DNA of 60,718 nt from DATLBA01 sp035527275 (GTDB taxonomy: Bacteria > Planctomycetota > Phycisphaerae > FEN-1346): assembly GCA_035527275.1 (NCBI GenBank), contig DATLBA010000004.1, forward strand, positions 1 through 60,718, read 5' to 3'. Positions 16,557-25,789 of the stretch are shown here, one piece after another. Every line of letters begins with the position of its first letter. Positions within the stretch are counted from its first letter, which is position 1. The notes beneath the pieces were generated by a model, which saw only the letters and a program-made list of their open reading frames with translations, was not told where the DNA came from and did not search any database. Position numbers and translations under genes: made by a program.

Positions 16557-16789
16557 AACCTGGTACGAAACTGGGCTTGGCCGGGGTACTGCTCTGCCTA
16601 AGCTGGTGAGCCCTGGCTGTCCTGTGGGATCACTATTGGTGGACATGCGATTTGCTGAGTCTTGGGGCGTGTGCCTCAGCCGGTTGGTGCTTCTTCTCCA
16701 GGGATGCCTCGGCACCGGAAAGGGTTCTGAGCGCCATCTTGTTTGGGTTTGGGATCTTGCAGATGGTGGCCGTCTCAGTCCGGTGGTGA
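16553..16789 (+). pseudogene. Small membrane-protein gene interrupted by an in-frame TGA
   Basis: Starts at ATG 16553, preceded by GGGAGGG with 4-base spacing. It reads MKPGTKLGLAGVLLCLSW, then TGA at 16607-16609, then continues in frame with ALAVLWDHYWWTCDLLSLGA and a last hydrophobic helix to a TGA at 16787-16789. The 78 codons give about three membrane segments, and the pattern carries on across the stop, so a nonsense mutation (perhaps TGG to TGA) is the simple reading. TGA is a normal stop elsewhere in the window. Function unknown. Confidence 0.5.
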
Positions 16790-16936
16790 AATGCCGCACG
16801 TTCCGTTTGCTCAACCGCGAAGTTTTCCTGGACGGCATCGACGGAACCGTTATACTTGAGGCACTGTTCCAGCGCCTAACCACTACCCTTCCCCTTTCCC
16901 GAGGCCGCTCACAGCGCGGCTGCTGATGAGGGTAAA

Positions 16937-18058
16937 ATGGCAACCGCCAAAGACGACAGCGCGTGCGGCGTGCTGGAACTGCACGAGCGGGGCTACGGAT
17001 TCTTGCGGGATCCCAAACGTGATTTCCGCCCCACCCAAAACGACGTTTTCGTCCCACCGGGGCTGGTCAAGCAATATGGCCTGAAAGAGGGCCTCGCGCT
17101 CGAAGGCCCGACCCGCCCGGACAGAAAGGGGCGCGGCCTGCAACTGGCCGACGTGACGACCATTTGCGGACAACCGCCGGACCTCTACGCCCCGCTTGCG
17201 TCATTCGGGCGGCTCACCGTCATCGATCCCGACGAAGCCCTCTGGCTCGAAACAGGGCCGGAGCCGCTCACCACCCGCGTCCTGGACCTCCTCGCGCCGA
17301 TCGGCAAAGGCCAGCGGGGCCTCATCGTCTCGCCGCCGCGCGCCGGGAAGACCATCCTCCTCGAACACATGGCGCAGGCCGTCCATACCAACTACCCGGA
17401 CGTGTGCCTCATGATGGTTCTGGTGGACGAGCGGCCGGAGGAGGTCACGCACTTCCGCCGGACGACCGGTGGCTTGGTCCTGGCATCCTCGAACGATCAG
17501 GATGTCGAGCAGCACGTGAGACTTGCGCGCCTGGCGTTCGCCCAGGCCAAGGCCGAAGTCGAGTTCGGCCGCGACGTCGTCCTCTTCATGGACAGCCTCA
17601 CGCGCCTCGGCCGCACGTTCAACAAAGCCGTCCCGTCCAGCGGCCGCACGATGTCCGGCGGCATGGACATCCGGGCCCTGGAGGAACCCAAGCGCATGTT
17701 CGGCGCTGCCCGCAACATCGAAGGCGGAGGGAGCCTGACCGTCGTCGCCACCTGCCTCATCGAAACCGGCAGCCGCATGGACGAACTCATCTTCCAGGAA
17801 TTCAAAGGCACGGGCAATATGGAGTGCGTCCTCGCGCGCGACCTGGCCGAGCGTCGGCTCTTCCCGGCGGTTGACATCCTCGCCTCCGGCACGCGCAAGG
17901 AAGAACGCTTCGTCAGCCCCGAGGAACTAAGGAAGCGCCATCTGATTCGCCGCCGCCTCGCCGACACCAAGCCCCACGAAGCCCTCGAGAGCCTGCTCTC
18001 GGCGCTTGCGTCCTATCCTTCGAATCGCGACCTGCTGGACGCGCTCTCGGCCGCCTAA
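16937..18058 (+). CDS. rho: Transcription termination factor Rho (short form)
   Basis: 373 residues. Rho RNA-binding CSD: GVLELHERGYGFLRDPKRDF. The ATPase part has PPRAGKT (Walker A), DERPEEVTHFRR, VVLFMDSLTRLGRTFN (Walker B), the Q-loop/R-loop region SSGRTMSGGMD and a final ILASGTRKEE. The usual N-terminal Rho_N helical domain is missing: the protein starts almost directly with the CSD. Rho is a hexameric RNA helicase that ends transcription. GAGGG precedes the ATG by 4-5 bases. A small GC hairpin (GCCGC...GCGGC) sits just ahead of the ribosome site. Convergent with the next gene; the stop codons overlap. Confidence 0.95.
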   Translation: MATAKDDSACGVLELHERGYGFLRDPKRDFRPTQNDVFVPPGLVKQYGLKEGLALEGPTRPDRKGRGLQLADVTTICGQPPDLYAPLASFGRLTVIDPDEALWLETGPEPLTTRVLDLLAPIGKGQRGLIVSPPRAGKTILLEHMAQAVHTNYPDVCLMMVLVDERPEEVTHFRRTTGGLVLASSNDQDVEQHVRLARLAFAQAKAEVEFGRDVVLFMDSLTRLGRTFNKAVPSSGRTMSGGMDIRALEEPKRMFGAARNIEGGGSLTVVATCLIETGSRMDELIFQEFKGTGNMECVLARDLAERRLFPAVDILASGTRKEERFVSPEELRKRHLIRRRLADTKPHEALESLLSALASYPSNRDLLDALSAA

Positions 18059-19188
18059 TGGTCCAACTCCATGACGCGCTTGCGGTAATGCCTGTAGTTG
18101 GACAGTGAAACGTCGGAGGGCACGGCGTGGTCGCAACTGGGGATGTAACGGCCGCGATCGACCATCGTCGGAACGATATATTCCAGCATCCGGTCGATGG
18201 CGTCGGGCCCCTTGGCCAGGACCCGCTTGTCGATACCCCCGCGCATGTGCATGTCGGGATAGCGCCGGCCGATCTCGACGACGTCGCACCCGCTCGCGAC
18301 TTCGAACGGACTCATCGCATCCACGTCCACCTCGCGGTACACGTCGATGACGGGGCGGCAGTCGCCGTCCGTGTCGATCTCGAAGTGAAGCGTCTCGGTC
18401 TGACCACCTTTCAGTTCCTCATATAGTTCGCGATAGCAGGGCAGCAGAAACTCGCGCATCATCTTCGGCGAGATCAGCGGCCCGTGGTTGTAGCAGATGT
18501 CCTCGGCCAGGAACAATCTGAAAAACGGCCCCGTGTCTGTCTGACACCGCTTCAGGCCGAACACCGCGAGGTCGCGCCACGTCTCCATGAGCGAACGGAC
18601 CAGGTCCGGCGCATCGTAGAAGGCGTACAGCAGGTCCTCCGGCCCGATCAGGCTCCGAAGGTACATATACCCGCCGATGACGCTGGCCGTGTGCAGGCAC
18701 TCGCCGCGCCCGAGCCGCGCCCGGTTCCGCTCCACCTTCTCCTCGTAGCCTTCCCACCGCGCGGGCGTCTCGGGATCGAGCCGCGGCCGCACGTCGTTCT
18801 CCCAGTCCTTCCGCGACGCCACCGCGTGCTTCAGATACGTCGGCATGACCTGTTCCCGCTGGCCTTTGGGATAGCGTTTGACGCGGCCCACCCAGTCCCG
18901 AACGATTTCGTGCCGGCCCTCGACTTTGAGCACTTTCTCCTCATATCGCGGCTCCAGCGGCGCTTCGCACCAGCCGAGGTCCACGGCCTGCCCCATCCAA
19001 ACGCCCGGGTCGAACCCGAAGTATTCGTTGAACCGGGAACCCGCCTTGCCGTCCTTGACCACGTCCGGGGGGATGCCCTCGCGCTCCCACCGCGCGAAGG
19101 TCTGGGGAAAGAAACCGAACGGGGTGCGCACGAGGTGGTCCACCGGTCCGCCCTCAAAACTTCGCCGCATTCTCTCGACTGGACCCAT
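18055..19188 (-). CDS. URO-D family protein, methyltransferase-like
   Basis: 377 residues from ATG 19188, with GGGAGGG 6 bases upstream. It belongs to the URO-D superfamily: LIGPEDLLYAFYDAPDLV, NHGPLISPKMMREFLLPCY, then HFEIDTDGDCRPVIDVY, GGIDKRVLAKG and the end RYIPSCDHAVPSDVSLSNY. This ending is typical of the large set of uncharacterised URO-D proteins found beside sugar or methyl-transfer genes in planctomycetes and related phyla. His-x-Asp and two Cys replace the HxC zinc site of the protein at 619-1713, so the two are not close duplicates. Substrate unknown. Confidence 0.75.
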   Translation of the reverse strand: MGPVERMRRSFEGGPVDHLVRTPFGFFPQTFARWEREGIPPDVVKDGKAGSRFNEYFGFDPGVWMGQAVDLGWCEAPLEPRYEEKVLKVEGRHEIVRDWVGRVKRYPKGQREQVMPTYLKHAVASRKDWENDVRPRLDPETPARWEGYEEKVERNRARLGRGECLHTASVIGGYMYLRSLIGPEDLLYAFYDAPDLVRSLMETWRDLAVFGLKRCQTDTGPFFRLFLAEDICYNHGPLISPKMMREFLLPCYRELYEELKGGQTETLHFEIDTDGDCRPVIDVYREVDVDAMSPFEVASGCDVVEIGRRYPDMHMRGGIDKRVLAKGPDAIDRMLEYIVPTMVDRGRYIPSCDHAVPSDVSLSNYRHYRKRVMELDH

Positions 19189-19364
19189 CGCGTGCCCTCC
19201 CAACAAAAATACGCGGCCAGGGTGCCCATCGGCCCTCCAGCCGCCGTCAAGATATCGTTGACTACGCCCTAGTCCCCAACAGAAAGAACCTGACGCCTGC
19301 TAACTCAGTTCGGCGCGGAAGGCGCAGCACGCTCGTCAGTCTTACCGAACGGTAGAAGCCCAGA

Positions 19365-20717
19365 CTACTGGGCCTTGCGGAGCATGGCGGCCTTTTCCAA
19401 ATCTGCCGACCCTTCCGCCACCCATTCCTCATCCGCCAGTTCGCCCCACCGGCAGGCGTAACGGTCCAGCCCGTCGGCCGCCTTCGTCAGAATCGCTTCG
19501 CCCCCCTCATACGTCGGCCGCGCGCCCGACTCCCGCACCACCTCCCGCAGGACGTGCGGGTGATCGATAATCATGCACGGCCGCAGATAGTCGTCCGAAT
19601 AGGGCTGCCGGGCGCGGATGCGGCGGAAGAACGGGCTGTCCAGAACGTCATGAAGCGACTTGTCCCGGATGTTATCCACCGCGAACTGGGCGAAAACGCA
19701 CGGCTCGACATCGCCATGCACGTTGATATGAATATAGTATCGCCCGCCCGCCATGCAACCGCCGACCAAGGCCCCGTCGTTCCAGAAATCCATCAGAAGC
19801 ATCGGCAGCCGTTCCCTGAGTTCCCGCACCCGCCTCCGCCGACACAGGCGCTGCTCCGGCGTCGGCATCCGGTCAAGGTCAGGCTCGCGCCCGATGGGAA
19901 TGTAATTGAAGTACCACCCCAGGGCGCACCCCTGCTCCCGCCAGAACTCCACAAACTCGTCGCTAACGAGGAGATCGTTGTTCTCCCGCGTCGCCGTCGC
20001 ACTGAAGCCGAAGAAGACGCCGCGCTCACGCAGGTTCCTCATCGCCGCCAGGATCCGGTCGAACGTCCCTTTCCCGCGGCGAGCGTCGGTCTCCTCCTTG
20101 AACCCCTCGACGCTGATGCAGGGCACCACGTGCCCCATCTCCGCCAACCGGTCCGCCAACGAAGAGTCAATCAGCATCCCATTCGTGTACACCTGAAAGT
20201 AAACGTCGTCGTGGGTCGCGAAAAGATCCATTAGGTCTTTGCGAAAGAACGGCTCCCCGCCGCTTATCGTGATAAAATAAATGCCCATCGCCTTCGCTTC
20301 CCGCAAAATCCGGTCCACCAGGCCGAAGGACATCTCCGCGCGCTTCGCATACGCGGCGGCATAGCACCCCACGCACCGCAGGTTGCACCGCATCGTCGGG
20401 CTGATAACGAGGGAGTATGGCGGCTGAAGACCCGTCCGGTGATGATACTGAATCCGCTGCCGCTTGCCCGTGATGGCGTTCACCATCAGGTTGTCGAGCA
20501 CCTTGGTCCGGCATTGCGGGCACCCTTTGGCGAGGATCTCCTTGCCGAATCGGAGCATCTGATTCGTAAAAATCCGCCCCTGCGGGAAGGTAATCGACTG
20601 GGCCGCTTCTTGGGCAAAGGCAAACAAACGCCTCTCAAACCACTGCGGCGCCACCCGCACCGCACCCCGAAGCGCCTGCAATTGAACGTATCCCACGGCC
20701 GACGTGAGTGGATTCAC
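19365..20717 (-). CDS. Radical SAM protein with SPASM-like C-terminal region
   Basis: 450 residues. The radical SAM triad is PTMRCNLRCVGCYAAAY (C-x3-C-x2-C), followed by ITISGGEPFFRKDLMDLF and VYTNGMLID. The C-terminal part has GGCMAGGRYYIHINVHGDVE followed by PCVFAQFAVDNI and later RPCMIIDHP, cysteines placed like auxiliary-cluster ligands. A Cys pair (KGCPQCRTKV) lies in the N-terminal 70 residues. SPASM enzymes often modify peptides, but no precursor peptide gene was seen nearby, so the substrate is unknown. The start ATG at 20717 is the first in frame. Confidence 0.75.
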   Translation of the reverse strand: MNPLTSAVGYVQLQALRGAVRVAPQWFERRLFAFAQEAAQSITFPQGRIFTNQMLRFGKEILAKGCPQCRTKVLDNLMVNAITGKRQRIQYHHRTGLQPPYSLVISPTMRCNLRCVGCYAAAYAKRAEMSFGLVDRILREAKAMGIYFITISGGEPFFRKDLMDLFATHDDVYFQVYTNGMLIDSSLADRLAEMGHVVPCISVEGFKEETDARRGKGTFDRILAAMRNLRERGVFFGFSATATRENNDLLVSDEFVEFWREQGCALGWYFNYIPIGREPDLDRMPTPEQRLCRRRRVRELRERLPMLLMDFWNDGALVGGCMAGGRYYIHINVHGDVEPCVFAQFAVDNIRDKSLHDVLDSPFFRRIRARQPYSDDYLRPCMIIDHPHVLREVVRESGARPTYEGGEAILTKAADGLDRYACRWGELADEEWVAEGSADLEKAAMLRKAQ

Positions 20718-20979
20718 GGCCCTCCCCCTTTCGTGTATCTCTCCTGCCGATCACACGCCTTGGCCTCCTCGCATACAGGTGCGCACACAGGCAGCCGGGT
20801 GGCCACACCACCGATCCGATGTGCCTATTCTAATCTAGCACGGCAGACTCGCAGGGTCAAGCGCGAGAAAATTCCTCCGTCATGCCGCGACCGTCCAAGC
20901 GACACGTGGGGTCGGGACTAGCCGCGAGCGACCAAGCGAGCGGTCGATGCATGAGGGAAAAACCGGTCGGTTCGTGGTC

Positions 20980-22992
20980 TCAGGACCGCAACTCGGCCCC
21001 GAGGCGAGCCTTCAGGCTTCCGAGAATCTTCGCCTGGACCGCGTCGGCCTGGCTGTGGGTCAGCGTCTCCGAGCCGCTCCGCAGCACCAGATGCAGGGCC
21101 ACGCTTTTCTTCCCGGCGGGGACCTGCTCGCCACGATAAACGTCCAGCGGCTCCAGTGATTCGACCTCCGTCGCCTCGGCCGAGGCGATGGCCTTTTCGA
21201 TCTCGGCCCACGCGACCGCCTCGTCCACGACGATGGCCAGGTCGCGCACGATGGCCGGATACGGAGGCACCGGCTCGTAGGCCCGCTCCAGCGCCGCCGC
21301 ATCCACCAGCCGCCCATACAGCACCTCCGCGACGGTGGGCGGCTCGTCCAGATCGAACGCCGCGGCGGTCGGTTGCGCCACCTGTCCGACCATGCCGAGG
21401 GGCTCGCCGTCGAGCAGCACCTCGGCCGCCTGGCCCGGTTCCAGGTCGGCGTACCGGTCGGTCGGCGCGAAGCCCACGCGCTCGCCGATTCCCAGGCGCT
21501 CAAACAGGGCCTCCAGAACCCCCTTGACGTCCTGGAAATCATCCGGTGAGGCGAGGGCCAGCATCGGGTCTTCCTGGGGTAATTCGCGGCCCTCGACGGG
21601 CACGAACCGGTGGGCAATCTCAAAGAGCCGCGCGTCCGCCTCGCCGGCGTTTCGGTTGATTCGCAGCGACTCCAGCAGCCCCGGCAGCACCGACTCGCGC
21701 AGGACCAGCGCTGTGCCGCGAAGGGCGAGCGGTTCGCCCTCCAGGTCGGCCGGCCGGAACCGCCCCGCCTCCTCGCCGCTCGTGAACGAGAACGTCACCG
21801 CCTCGAAGTATCCCGCGGCGGTCAGGACCTCGGCCGTCGCCTCGCGGACACGTTCGGGCCGGGCGGGCGCAGCATAGGTGACGCGAATGTCGGCTCGCTC
21901 GGGAATCTTGTCATACCCGTGGTGCCGCGCCACCTCTTCCACGAGGTCGATCTCTCGCTCCAGGTCCGCGCGCCAGGAAGGAATGCGGACGCGGATGCGC
22001 TCCGGACCGGCCTCCAGGATTTCCAGGCCGAGCCGCCGCAGGATGTCGGCGGCGGTTTCGGGAGCGATGGCGATGCCGAGGATCGTTTCGATGCGGCCGA
22101 CGCGAAGAGTGATTTCGTGCGGCTCCGGCAGGGGCTTGCCCACCGTGCATACGCCGCGCGCCACCTTCCCGCCTGCGACCTGGGTCACGAGCGCGCAGGC
22201 CCGTCGGCTGGCCCAGTCGGTGCCGCACGGGTCCACACGCCGCTCGAAGCGGAAACTGGATTCGCTCGCCAGGGCGAGCGCGCGGCCGGTCGCGCGGATG
22301 CTCAGCGGGTTGAAGACGGCGGCTTCGAGCAGAATGTCGGTCGTGGCGTCGGAAATTTCGGTCTCAGCGCCGCCCATGACGCCGGCCAGGGCCACCGCCC
22401 GCCGCGCGTCGGCAATCACCAGCCGCTCAGGAGTCAGGGTGTGCTCGGAGTGGTCGATGGTGACGAATCGCTCGCCGCTGCGCGCGCGGCGAACGACGAT
22501 GCGCCGCTCCTGGAGGCGGGCGAAATCGAAGGCGTGAAGCGGTTGGCCGCACTCCATCATCACGTAGTTCGTCACGTCCACGACGTTGTTCACCGGCCGC
22601 ACGCCGACCGCTTCCAGCCGCTTGCGGAGCCAGTCGGGGCTCGGGCCCATCTTGACGCCGCGAATCACCCGGGCCGTGTAGAGCGGGCAGAGGTCAAGGT
22701 CCTCGACTTCGATGCTCGTCAGGTTCTCACACGCCTCGTCCGATTCGGGATAGGCGGCGTCCGGCAGCGCGAGTTCCGCATCCAGCGCTGCCGCCAGTTC
22801 CCGCGCGACGCCGATGTGGCCCAGGCAATCGGGCCGGTTGGCGGTGACTTCGACGTCCAGACACGCGTCGCCGTCGGGCAGGGGCTGGATGCCGTCCACG
22901 TTCAGGCCGACGCGCGTAAGCGTCTCGGCGACCTCGTCGGGCGCTAGATCCGTCGGGACGTATTCGCGGAGCCAGTTGTAAGTTACGTTCAT
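20980..22992 (-). CDS. pheT: Phenylalanyl-tRNA synthetase beta subunit (short form)
   Basis: 670 residues. It opens with MNVTYNWLREYVPTDL and DVEVTANRPDCLGHIGVARE, then the B3/B4 domain (VVDVTNYVMMECGQPLHAFD), B5 (SWRADLEREIDLVEEVARHHG), the catalytic-like core and a C-terminal FDX-ACB domain (PPYPAIVRDLAIVVDEAV). The EMAP/OB tRNA-binding insert that makes most bacterial PheT about 800 residues is missing: residue 40 runs directly into the B1 remainder. It pairs with PheS, which is not in the window. A good promoter (23122-23149) and a leader hairpin precede it. Confidence 0.95.
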   Translation of the reverse strand: MNVTYNWLREYVPTDLAPDEVAETLTRVGLNVDGIQPLPDGDACLDVEVTANRPDCLGHIGVARELAAALDAELALPDAAYPESDEACENLTSIEVEDLDLCPLYTARVIRGVKMGPSPDWLRKRLEAVGVRPVNNVVDVTNYVMMECGQPLHAFDFARLQERRIVVRRARSGERFVTIDHSEHTLTPERLVIADARRAVALAGVMGGAETEISDATTDILLEAAVFNPLSIRATGRALALASESSFRFERRVDPCGTDWASRRACALVTQVAGGKVARGVCTVGKPLPEPHEITLRVGRIETILGIAIAPETAADILRRLGLEILEAGPERIRVRIPSWRADLEREIDLVEEVARHHGYDKIPERADIRVTYAAPARPERVREATAEVLTAAGYFEAVTFSFTSGEEAGRFRPADLEGEPLALRGTALVLRESVLPGLLESLRINRNAGEADARLFEIAHRFVPVEGRELPQEDPMLALASPDDFQDVKGVLEALFERLGIGERVGFAPTDRYADLEPGQAAEVLLDGEPLGMVGQVAQPTAAAFDLDEPPTVAEVLYGRLVDAAALERAYEPVPPYPAIVRDLAIVVDEAVAWAEIEKAIASAEATEVESLEPLDVYRGEQVPAGKKSVALHLVLRSGSETLTHSQADAVQAKILGSLKARLGAELRS

Positions 22993-23075
22993 GGCGCGGT
23001 TTCCGCCGGTGTCGTGGCGTTCGCGGCAGCGGCTCAGTCCGCCTGAGGCGGACGGCCGCAACCGCCTCCGTCGGA

Positions 23076-23095
23076 GTCCCGATGTGCATCGGGAC
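23076..23095. repeat. TCCCGAT/ATCGGGA-type palindrome in the pheT leader
   Basis: GTCCCGAT-GTGC-ATCGGGAC, an 8-base-pair stem and 4-base loop located between the pheT promoter and start codon. Member of the dispersed palindrome family. Confidence 0.65.
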
Positions 23096-23121
23096 GGCGG
23101 CCGGACGCTGCCGGAAAGCGG

Positions 23122-23149
23122 ATTATAGACCGCCTTCCCCAACGGTCAA
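23122..23149 (-). promoter_or_regulatory. Promoter of pheT
   Basis: On the minus strand: TTGACC (23149-23144), a 16-base spacer, then TATAAT (23127-23122). Near-perfect sigma-70 type. It predicts a leader of about 120 bases ahead of the ATG at 22992. Confidence 0.65.
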
Positions 23150-23357
23150 GCGAAACCGGTGGGGGGGCGAGGCCGGGGAGTGTTTGATTCCACTTGCTGG
23201 AGGGGCCGGGGGCAGATGGAGGTGAGGCTTTCCGAGTCATCGAGAAACGCCGGCGCGACTTTCGTAGGCTCTTAGGGGGCCGCAATTCCGCATCGCCCAC
23301 CCTCCAAAAACAGGAGCGGGGACAGTAGCAGCCTACTGTCCCCACTCATCTTATGTG

Positions 23358-23434
<77 letters not shown>

Positions 23435-23498
23435 ATCCGTACCCATATCCTATCGGCCGTCTGCTGCGCGTCAAGCCCATTTATTTCAGCCCGCAAGG

Positions 23499-24392
23499 TC
23501 AGGCGCCGGCGGCCTCGCGCAAGACCTCGCGAATCCGCTCGCACACGGCCTCGATGATCCAGTGCGGCGTGGAGGCGCCGGCGGCGATGCCGATGCGCCG
23601 ACCACCGCAGAGGTGCTCGCGCTTTACTTCGCCGGCGTGCTCGAGATGGTGCGTCTCGACACCGCGCCCGGCGCACGACTCGGCCAGCCGGTTCGTGTTG
23701 GCGCTGTTTCGTCCGCCCAGGACGAACATGACATCGACGCGGTCGGCCAGTTCGGCCGCGGCCCGTTGGCACTCCACGGTGGCAGTGCAGATGGTGTTGA
23801 CGATGCGGACGTCCGGCAAATCGCGCCGGACCAGCGCCTCCGCCATCTTGTGAAACCGGACCGGCGAGAACGTCGTCTGGGCCGCCAGTGCCACCGGCCC
23901 TTCGAGCGCGATGCTGTGGACCTCTTCCGCGCTTCCGACCACTTCGGCGGTCGGGGCGTGGCCCAGAATCGCGCGGACTTCAGGATGGGCCGCTTCGCCC
24001 GCCACGACGACCTGGTATCCGTTGTCGGCGAGTTCAACGGCCAGCGTCTGGACTCGGCGCACGAGCGGGCACGTCGCGTCCACGATCGCGAGGCCTCGGC
24101 GCTGCGCCTCTTCGACCACGGACGGCTGCAGGCCGTGACTGCGAATCAACAGGATGCCGCCTTCGGCCGCCTCGTCCAGCGATTCAATCACGCACAAACC
24201 TTTCTCCGCCAGGCGGGCCATCTCCTGCGGATTGTGGATGAGCGAGCCGAGGCAATAGACGGTCTGGCTCTCGGCGAGCGCTTCGGTGGCCAAGCGGATG
24301 GCGCGGCGGACGCCGAAGCATACGCCGCTTCCGGCAGCCACTTCGATCGTGGGTTCGTCCGGTTTGGCACCCCGCTTCGGTTGCCTGGCCAC
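23499..24392 (-). CDS. ispH: 4-hydroxy-3-methylbut-2-enyl diphosphate reductase
   Basis: 297 residues from GTG 24392 (AGAGG 7 bases upstream). The three cluster cysteines are in SGVCFGVRRAI, DATCPLVRRVQ and VNTICTATVECQ. HNPQEMARL, IRSHGLQ, AHPEVRAILGH and GGRNSANTNRL are family motifs. It is the last step of the MEP pathway, making isopentenyl and dimethylallyl diphosphates. Third gene of a tight cmk-plsC-ispH operon, 17 bases after plsC. An open frame continues upstream through plsC in another frame and is not coding. Confidence 0.95.
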   Translation of the reverse strand: MARQPKRGAKPDEPTIEVAAGSGVCFGVRRAIRLATEALAESQTVYCLGSLIHNPQEMARLAEKGLCVIESLDEAAEGGILLIRSHGLQPSVVEEAQRRGLAIVDATCPLVRRVQTLAVELADNGYQVVVAGEAAHPEVRAILGHAPTAEVVGSAEEVHSIALEGPVALAAQTTFSPVRFHKMAEALVRRDLPDVRIVNTICTATVECQRAAAELADRVDVMFVLGGRNSANTNRLAESCAGRGVETHHLEHAGEVKREHLCGGRRIGIAAGASTPHWIIEAVCERIREVLREAAGA

Positions 24393-24409
24393 CGTTTTTC
24401 CTCTCCGTC

Positions 24410-25048
24410 TCAAGCCCCGGCGCGAAGGCGGCGCCGAAGTTCCTTCTGAATGTCCACCATCTGGCGCCGCACGGCCGCCATCGTCTCTTTGGGGTCCGTC
24501 ACGGTGATGTTCTCCACCCGGACCGCTTTGCCGTAGGCGACGCGGATAGGATGGGGCTGCGGCAGCAGGCGAGTGCGCGGCCAGGCCTGGAACGCCCCCT
24601 CGATGACCATGGGCAGAATCGGCACGCCGGCGCGGGCCGCAATCGTCGCCGGGCCGCCTTGCAACGGCCCGATGGACCCGTCGCGCGTCCGCGTCGCCTC
24701 CGGAAACATCAGGACCACCGCTCCTTTTCTGAGGCGCCGCAGCGTCCCGCGGACGGCATTCAGGTCGGCCGTTCCGCGCCGGACCGGAAAGGCCCCCAGG
24801 CTTCGTATCAACCACCGAAACGGCGCAAGTCGAAACAGCGAGTCCCGCGCCATCGGATGGAAAGGTCGCGGCAAGCCGACAGCCACCAGGATCGGGTCCA
24901 GGAAACTTTGGTGATTCGCCACCACCAGGACGCCGCCCTTCTTCGGAAAACGGTCCCTGTGCTCCACGCGCAGACCGAACGCCAGGATGCACACCACCCG
25001 CGCGACTTGCTGAACGAGAGTGTACCAGACGCGCTGCAGGCCGTTCAC
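24410..25048 (-). CDS. plsC: 1-acyl-sn-glycerol-3-phosphate acyltransferase
   Basis: 212 residues. ANHQSFLDPILV is the H-x4-D acyltransferase motif; FPEATRTRDGSIGPLQGGPA and IAARAGVPILPMVIEGAF are the later blocks. A hydrophobic N-terminal stretch should hold it at the membrane. It makes phosphatidic acid from lysophosphatidic acid. The GTG start overlaps the cmk stop (GTGA), indicating translational coupling. Confidence 0.9.
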   Translation of the reverse strand: MNGLQRVWYTLVQQVARVVCILAFGLRVEHRDRFPKKGGVLVVANHQSFLDPILVAVGLPRPFHPMARDSLFRLAPFRWLIRSLGAFPVRRGTADLNAVRGTLRRLRKGAVVLMFPEATRTRDGSIGPLQGGPATIAARAGVPILPMVIEGAFQAWPRTRLLPQPHPIRVAYGKAVRVENITVTDPKETMAAVRRQMVDIQKELRRRLRAGA

Positions 25049-25719
25049 GTCGCCTCCTTGCGCCGGCGGCGCACCTCGGCGAGCAGCGTCTCAATCATCT
25101 CGTCGATGGTCATCTTCGTGGTATCGACCTGAATGGCGTCGTCCGCGGGCCTCAAAGGTGATGCCTGGCGGGTCGAGTCGCACCGGTCGCGCTCCTGAAT
25201 CTCTTGCAGGACGTCGCGGTAGGAGCGGTGGTCGCCTCGCTCGGAAAGTTCGAGTTGGCGACGGCGCGCCCGCACCGCCGGGTCGGCATCCAGAAAGAAC
25301 TTCACAGGAGCGTCCGGGAAGACCACGGTTCCCTGGTCGCGCCCCTCGGCGACGACGTGCTCGGCGCGGGTGGCGAAGGCGTGCTGCTTTTCGACCATGA
25401 CCCGCCGCACGCCGGGCGTCCGCGCCACGTAATGGGAGTGCGTGCTCACGCGGCTCTCGCGGATGGCCTCGGTCACGTCGCGGCCGTCGAGACGCACGCG
25501 CTGTTCGCCCGCCGCCCCGTCGAGTTCGATGTTGCTGCTTTGCGCCAGCGACTCGAGGGTGCCCGCGTCTTCGAGGTCGGTTCCGGTTTCGAGGGCCTCG
25601 AGCGTCAGGGCTCGATACATGGCGCCGGTGTCGAGGTGGTCGGCGCCGAGGTGTTTCGCCAGGCCGGCGGCGGCTGTGGTCTTTCCACTTCCCGCGGTGC
25701 CGTCAATCGTGATAATCAT
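25045..25719 (-). CDS. cmk: Cytidylate kinase
   Basis: 224 residues beginning MIITIDGTAGSGKTTAAAGL (P-loop GTAGSGKTT). DTGAMYRALT is the CMP-binding segment; VAEGRDQGTVVFPDAPVKFF and the Arg-rich lid RARRRQLEL follow, and the end DDAIQVDTTKMTIDEMIETL is typical. Phosphorylates CMP/dCMP. First gene of the cmk-plsC-ispH operon and divergent from the UbiA-like gene at 25790. Confidence 0.95.
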   Translation of the reverse strand: MIITIDGTAGSGKTTAAAGLAKHLGADHLDTGAMYRALTLEALETGTDLEDAGTLESLAQSSNIELDGAAGEQRVRLDGRDVTEAIRESRVSTHSHYVARTPGVRRVMVEKQHAFATRAEHVVAEGRDQGTVVFPDAPVKFFLDADPAVRARRRQLELSERGDHRSYRDVLQEIQERDRCDSTRQASPLRPADDAIQVDTTKMTIDEMIETLLAEVRRRRKEAT

Positions 25720-25789
25720 GGCGGCCGCATTATATCGCCGCCGCGCGGGGCCGAAAAGACTGGAAATCGCGTGGCGTCCGGCCGACAAT

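Noticed and set aside
16553..16789. UGA recoded as Trp or selenocysteine
   Set aside because: TGA is used as a stop throughout the window (for example in GTGA and ATGA overlaps) and no SECIS-like context or selenium gene is seen; a nonsense mutation is simpler.
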